Shown here in pieces: positions 58,238 to 64,000 of a stretch of DNA of 64,000 bases; within the stretch, counting starts at the first letter, position 1; every line of letters starts with the position of its first letter. The notes beneath the pieces were generated by a model. That model was given only the letters and a program-made list of their open reading frames with translations. It ran no database searches and had not been told where the DNA came from. A program made the translations under genes and the position numbers. Origin of the DNA: Symbiotaphrina buchneri (Eukaryota; Ascomycota; Symbiotaphrinales; Symbiotaphrinaceae); contig BCIG01000003.1 of NCBI GenBank assembly GCA_001599915.1, forward strand, positions 682,001 through 746,000, given 5' to 3'.

Positions 58238-61200
58238 TTACAACGCGCTCCCAGCGGCTAGGTTAGGAGAAATGGGTCGTGACGCTGTGGTGACTGCTCC
58301 AGACTGTCCATCGTCGTCACCCTCACGCTCATCATCCTCATCATCCTCCTCCCCTCTCTCGTCTTCTTCTTCCTCCTCATCTTCCAGCTCCGAAAGCTCG
58401 CTCTCATCATCTGCAGTGTCATGCACACTTCCCTTTGCGCTCTCTTGCTGGGCCTCTTCTGAATCACCCTCGACCTTTGAGGGATTTGAGCTAGCTTGCT
58501 CGTCACTTCTACCGTGGGCTGGCGGAGGTGCCAGGGTACCACTATCTCCATTTCGCGCCGAGGCCTGTCTGGACGTGACGGCCGGTGCCGGTTTCGTCAC
58601 GATGGCATCCGCTTTGCGTAGTATTTCTCTCCTTGTGACTGCCTTAGCTCGGACCTTTACAGCAACCGGCTCCGCATCAGTTATTTGCGTACCAGCCGAG
58701 CCTTGGTGGACGGCGGGTTGACTAGCAAGGTCGTGTACTCCATCCATATCCATCAGCAAATTGCTGACGCTCATCATATCGGGTCTCCTCTCCAGAGAAG
58801 CCGGTGGGGCGACAGCAAGTGTCTCGGCACCACTGTGGACTTGACTCGGGGCCAGCACATCCGGCACGACGGTTTCGTATAGCTTTGCGTAGCAGTCGGC
58901 GATCAAGTCCTCGATTATGCTTGACTTTAACAATCCAGCATTGAGCCTCTTCAACTCAACGGCTTCCCTAAGGACATCTAGGCTGAGCGAACTGGAACTG
59001 GGGAGATGACACCAGGCTTCGAGTTTCTCCGAGGATACAGTGAATTCCTCATGGGACATCGACCTGAAGACGACATCCTCGTGTCCATCCGCTACTGGGG
59101 CCGCGCGGCGCAAGATCCTTATATAAGCATGGCAGAGCTCTTGCCAGACCAGAGAGTGTTTGAAAAACTCTGTCGTACGTTTCCGTACACGTTTCACGAG
59201 CGCCTCCATGCTAGAACGATCGTTGAGCTGCGAAAGGAGCTGAATGAAAAAGAGTACGTAGCTTGTCGTATATACGTAATGGCGCCCAGCTCTCTCATAC
59301 TCGGGCTTCCATACTTGCAAACTCATGGTCTTTGTGAAAATCTGCTGCGTAAGTTCGTGCTTTGCGCCCATAGCTGCCATCATATCGCCTTCGGAATCGT
59401 CGTAGATGATATGCGCTGCTCGTGCGATCATTCGATGATGCCAATTGGCCTTATCCGCGGTGCGTAATGCCTTCAGCACCTGCAAGATATATGACTCCCA
59501 TTGCTCAATATCTTCCGAAGGTGGAGAGACTCTTTTGGCATAATGGGAAGCACTCAAGATTTCCCCGGCCTTGGGAGGATCAATATGCCTCCTCTGGACA
59601 AGTTTATGGACGATAGAGACCAGCTTATAATGCGGTTCTAGGATCGGATCTTGTCGACTGTCTCGACGCTCGGGAACTGCTGAAATGGCTTGAACCAGTG
59701 TATCAATGACACTCTGGAAGTCTGGTTTCTGCTTGTCATCTGGGGAACGCGTTTGCTTGGTAGACAATTTCCAAAGACATTTGGCAAGCATGTAGTGGTT
59801 CATCCAGTTGCTCGGGCCGTTCTGAATGGCCTTCTGAAACAGCATGCCCGCCAGCTTCCAGGCTGAGTGTACAGTTAGCTGTGGATGAGGCAGGCTTTTG
59901 TACATGCCTTCCATCCCACTGTAGGGTCTAATGAAGTCATCCAACCAAAAGGCCTCCATGGAGAAGGGCGGCCTGGACGAGGCGTAGATTCGCATGCCGA
60001 AATTCGTCTGTAGCTCAGCCATCATTGTCGCTGAGACGTCTGTCGAGCGCATGGCGACCGCAACAGCCATAGTATAACAATGAATGGACCTTCTCTGTAA
60101 GTCCTTCAGATCTTGGCGATTCTTGTCCAGCTTTTCGGCTGACCAAAGAACATCATCCTCCAGTTTCAGATCATGGACTTGCGCCAGCCGATACCAAGTT
60201 TCCCACTTCTCTGTGCTGTACTGAAGGTCCTGCTTGAAGAATGTTCCAGCGATGTCTAGGTCGTCGGTTGGACCGGCCGAGACTCTTTTCTGACCGCGAA
60301 ATCTTGTGAGAGCGACCATGCCTAGCAAGAAATACCAACCTTTATTGGCAACCAATCCGCTTTCCGCATCAACTGGAAGAGTGGACAGGTCGCCGATGCC
60401 TTTCAAACAGTTAAAAAGATCCATAGGTCTGATTGACGATTTCATATATGCATTGAATATTCTGGTGTTATGCTGCATGGATGCCGACAGTTTAGGGGCG
60501 CCTAAGACCTGCTGCATCCGTTCTATAGTTGATCTGAGATCCGTCTTCTGAATATCCTTCAAGCCCACCCTTGTAAACTGTCGTAGTACAAGGTCCATGA
60601 TGTTTAACGCCGTCTGGTGATCCAAAGGATCTGGTGAGCAGTCATGGTCCTGCATATCCAGCGTGTTAGGAAACAACTTGAGCCCGTGAAGATCATAGAG
60701 AATTTGGGCCATATCAGTCTCAGAGTCAGGGTTATCGTCCACGGGCATCAATTCCTCCATCATTAATTTCAAGAAAACCTTGTTAGAGACTTTGCAGATG
60801 AACCTGAGTCCCAATGCGTAATGCACGGACCGTAGGAACCGAATACAATCACCGCGAGGATCTGGGAAAGCATCTCCGTTTTGCGAAATGCCTTCCTTAA
60901 TCAGCTGATACAAAAGTATCCAAGCACGCACCTGCATTTCCGATAGTTTTGCATATGCTTGAGCAAACGTAGGCATTGAAGGATGTTCCATGCTCTTCAT
61001 TGTGGTTATTTGCCCAGCCTTGACCTCATCTTGGAGTATGTTGATGCTGTAGAGCAGCCTGACAAGTTTGGCAACGGCATCCAACGTCGACTGTATATGC
61101 TCATAGTGCATACATTCTAGAGGAGTCGGTTCGCGCATCGTCAGCTCGAAAACCTTCGCCAATATGTCGTCTAGGACTCTGAGCCATTTCAAAAGGCTCA

Positions 61201-64000
61201 ACTCGCGATGCTCCCTACTATCGCCGGTATGAGCTGCGGATTCCAGCTCGTACATGATCAGCTCTATAATGCGAAAATAGCAAGAGACCACTTTAGGCAG
61301 ATAGCCGAGGTTGTTGTAAGATTCAATAAGTTTGTTCCATAAGAACAGCCGCAAAGCAGCGCTCCCTTTCTCAACGAATGCTGACATCAGGTTTTGGGAG
61401 GAGGCCGTATGCATCGCGTCAGTAGGGCTCAATGCCAACCCAGGGGCTTCCATATGATCGTCATCCGCCGTACAATTCGCTTGGGGGCTATCATTGCGAC
61501 AACCGTCGTGGTTGGGATCCAGAACACCCGTGGGACATGCACCAGGGTCGAGTAAAGGCTCAAGCTTCTCGATCACACTCAAAGCGTCTGCCTGCGGTGA
61601 AGAAAAAATGTTGACAAAGAAATCCATGGTAGTTATTCGCGAAATTTCTCTTTCTGCAGCTGTTACAGAAATTTCCGGCATTACTGCATTATTTGGCAAC
61701 TGTATGGCAGGAAACGCAGCGGTTTCCAGGAATTGCTTCATGTCTCTCAGGCAAAGGATGGAATGTTCTCGGGAAACCGTCTCGAGTAGAGTAACGTGGT
61801 ACGCCGAAGCCCAGAGGTAGCGAACTGTGACAGGGTCTTTTCGCATATTGTTGTCAGCCCCTGTGTGCAGAAGTTTCAGTGACTCGTCTGCTAGTGTAGC
61901 CCATCGTTTGAGGCGATGCTTTTGCATTAAGCGCGTAGACTCATCAATCTCGCTGCTGGGGTTAGTGATCCTGGTGTAGACATCCAATTGGAGCTCATAG
62001 ATCGTCTGTATCATTTCAGTGAGGACTGCAACCGGAGCGAAGATATCCTGCACACTGTCTACCCGAGTCTCCCTCAGCAAACAGCGCCGTAGATAGTATA
62101 ACTCGCTTTGTGACCTGTCGAAAACCACATCATCAAGTCTGACCAGTACTTGAACGACTGCTTCCTTGAGACTCTCTGGCCAGAGATACTGTGTATAAGT
62201 GGACTTTACGTCACGATCTGCCCCGAGTGTCCCAAGTCGTCCTTTGCCTGAGAGCAGTGTGTCCAGCCAGGATATGGCGAGTTCCCGGATGTTGAACAAG
62301 CTAGAATTGACGTCCTGAACGAAAGTATGCAACTCGTTAGCGGCATCAAGTGTAGGTATGATTGTAGTCCCAGAACCGCCCGTTTTGGAGTGAGCAATGA
62401 AAGCTGCAAGTCCTGCACTGTTATCCCCTGTTACACCTGCTCCTGGATCATCTGCTCCCCCGCCAACGAGGAATGTGGTGCCTTTGAGGTCGTCCCAATT
62501 TATCAGGATGTCGCGCAGATCCTTAAGAGCAAGATCCCTAGACGCCACTGTGGTGCTGCTCCCTGATTGGCGGTCCGAAGCAGTTAATGCTGCATGGAGC
62601 TCCTCAGCTGTGCCTAGTCCTGACACTGCAAATCGCTCAAGCAACTCGCCGACGACCGAGAAGACATCCAGGTCGATATTGAGGTAGTACCGCAGATGCT
62701 GTTCACGCTGCTTGATCGACTCTACCGCCCCTATCGCCTCTGCCGCTCCACTCTCCGTCAAAGATTCGCGCGCTTTGAGTCGTTTGCTGCGCAGTCTGCC
62801 GCCATCTGTAGGTTCTTCCATCCCCGCTGATGCTGGGGATCGCTTTCGGCTGGAAAGCGCCGCGTCAGGTTCTTCCACAGATGTAGTAACTTCCCGCTCC
62901 CGTGCACTTTCAATGGGCCAGTCCGACTGTGGAGCTGCTTTCGTGGACCTGGCAGTGACGCCAGGCTCCGGTTCAAGGCGAGGGCCGCGGTCGATGGCGA
63001 TATTGCTATTATTACTGGGTTTTAAATCCGCCCCTGTTCCCTTGCCGGATACAATTGGCTTCACTTTGGAGAGGCTCCAGTGCTGGCGGGGGACATCGAG
63101 AAAGATGCAAGCACCCGGGCCCGGTTCGATGAGACCTTGTTCCTCGGCGCTAAGGTATTGTACAATAGCTTTTCCGACAGCTGCCCAACTGGGGGCCAGC
63201 ACATTGATGTTAAACTTCTGGGGCGCTCGACCTGCTCGCGCTTGTAGCACACCTGATTGCGCGGAGATCCTCTTCACAAATGATAATTGAGGGAAAGGAT
63301 CGATGTGCTTCCTCAAAAGCGGAGATAAATGCCTGATTCTAGGTCCAACTAGAGGAAGGGGTTCCGATGATAGCTCGTCACCGATTGATCTAATTATCTG
63401 TGTCATAGTGTCAGCGATGGGTAGCCTGTATAATAAACAGCGGAGGCTTTGTCAAACCTGCTTAAGTTCTTCAATGGCGAAAGCCCCGTCGATACTGAGT
63501 GGCTCCACCGTCGCATCAAAGACAGTTCCTGCAGCGCATATTACAGATTCGAGACAGAACCTAGCAACCCTTTTGCTCCCAATAAGGTCCGCTATCTTCG
63601 ACGTCCGTCTCCACAAGTCTTGGTCTGTATCATCCTGGCATATCGCTTGTGCGAAGCGCTGAAGTGTCGCGTGTAGGGAAACACGTACTTCCTGGGTCCA
63701 CTGCTCCAGATTTACTTCACCAACCGCATTGTCAGACTGTATGGATGCGTGCTTATGCTTCAATACCTCGATTAAGAATTCACCATAATTCTTGTTTGAG
63801 AGGTATAGGATCTGAGGCAATGTGTTAGGAGCGCCTTCTGCACCGCTCACTGAAACCAGACGCCGGTCGGCAGCGTCTGGCCTAACTGCACCTGTACCAT
63901 GGGCTTCCAGCGCCTTGCTTCCGGTAAGAGGATCCGAAAAGTTAAACACATCTGAGGCGAAGAGAGAGTTGTAAGCTTCCTGGGCGCGGTCAAAGAAGGC
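58238..64000 (-). CDS. HIR3: HIR complex subunit Hir3 (CABIN1-like), 5' partial
   Basis: Hir3 is the large TPR-like scaffold of the HIR complex, a replication-independent H3-H4 chaperone and histone gene repressor in the nucleus. Two exons are visible: from beyond 64000 to 63458, and 63397-58238. The 60-nt intron joins AIEELKQ to IIRSIGDELSSEPLPL in frame. Recognisable stretches are ILYLSNKNYGEFLIEVLKHK, KFNINVLAPSWAAVGKAIVQ, RGQKRVSAGPTDD, IHCYTMAVAVAMRST and NHYMLAKCLWKLSTK. The C-terminal about 100 residues are acidic with Ser/Glu/Asp runs (SELSELEDEEEEEDERGEED). The start of the gene is outside the window, so the visible part (about 1900 aa) is the C-terminal bulk. Confidence 0.92.

Overview
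The window is from the nuclear genome of a filamentous ascomycete (Pezizomycotina; the mix of protein families fits Eurotiomycetes or a close class, but I cannot name a species). Evidence: most genes carry several short introns (about 47-85 nt, GT-AG, with CTAAC/CTGAC branch sites close to the acceptor), genes are monocistronic, and the gene set is fungal (polarisome Spa2, IQGAP-type Iqg1/Rng2, Mnn4-like LicD protein, DUF7492 secreted protein, purine-cytosine permease, HMG-CoA reductase with an HPIH N-terminus). I see no transposon, virus-like element, CRISPR array, tRNA or rRNA gene.

Layout: UGP1 (+, 1811-3871) and a DUF7514-type protein (+, 4543-6051); a secretory LicD/Mnn4-like protein (-, 6615-8067); a CPD photolyase (-, 9960-11864); ribosomal protein S21 (-, 13139-13473); a NUDT19-like Nudix hydrolase (-, 13845-14963); IMP dehydrogenase (-, 15507-17460) divergent from a FolB (dihydroneopterin aldolase-type) gene (+, 17838-18856); the IQGAP gene (+, 19775-25010); exosome RRP41 (-, 26132-26952) divergent from an ERCC6L2-like Snf2 ATPase (+, 27216-30241); a DUF7492 LPMO-like secreted protein (-, 30653-32431); an MBL-fold hydrolase (+, 34318-35334); HMG-CoA reductase (-, 35749-39522); an F-box protein (+, 41246-43361); a purine-cytosine permease (+, 44709-46415); SPA2 (-, 46752-49609); SSU72 (-, 50473-51422); an NBP2-like SH3 protein (+, about 52998-54266); riboflavin synthase (-, 55198-56043) divergent from a mitochondrial class III CoA-transferase (+, 56308-58040); and HIR3 (-, 58238 to beyond 64000).

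This is mainly a housekeeping region. Exon models were checked by codon-phase arithmetic: for most genes the proposed exons sum to a multiple of three. Two genes fail this by a small amount at a simple repeat (an A7 run in the Nudix gene and a short CA run in the Snf2 gene), so each has either a real frameshift or an assembly error. Functional links are modest: IMPDH feeds GTP, the precursor of both folate (FolB) and riboflavin (RIB5), and IMPDH and FolB share a divergent promoter holding a perfect inverted repeat with two GATA-type sites. RRP41, ERCC6L2, HIR3 and SSU72 are nuclear RNA/chromatin genes; SPA2, IQG1 and NBP2 act in polarity, cytokinesis and wall/HOG signalling.

I found no clear candidate for a wholly new system. 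The points most worth checking are the GC-AG intron in FolB, the inverted GATA pair, the two frame breaks, the long CAA repeat before the LPMO-like gene, and a 10-nt microexon in the LicD gene.
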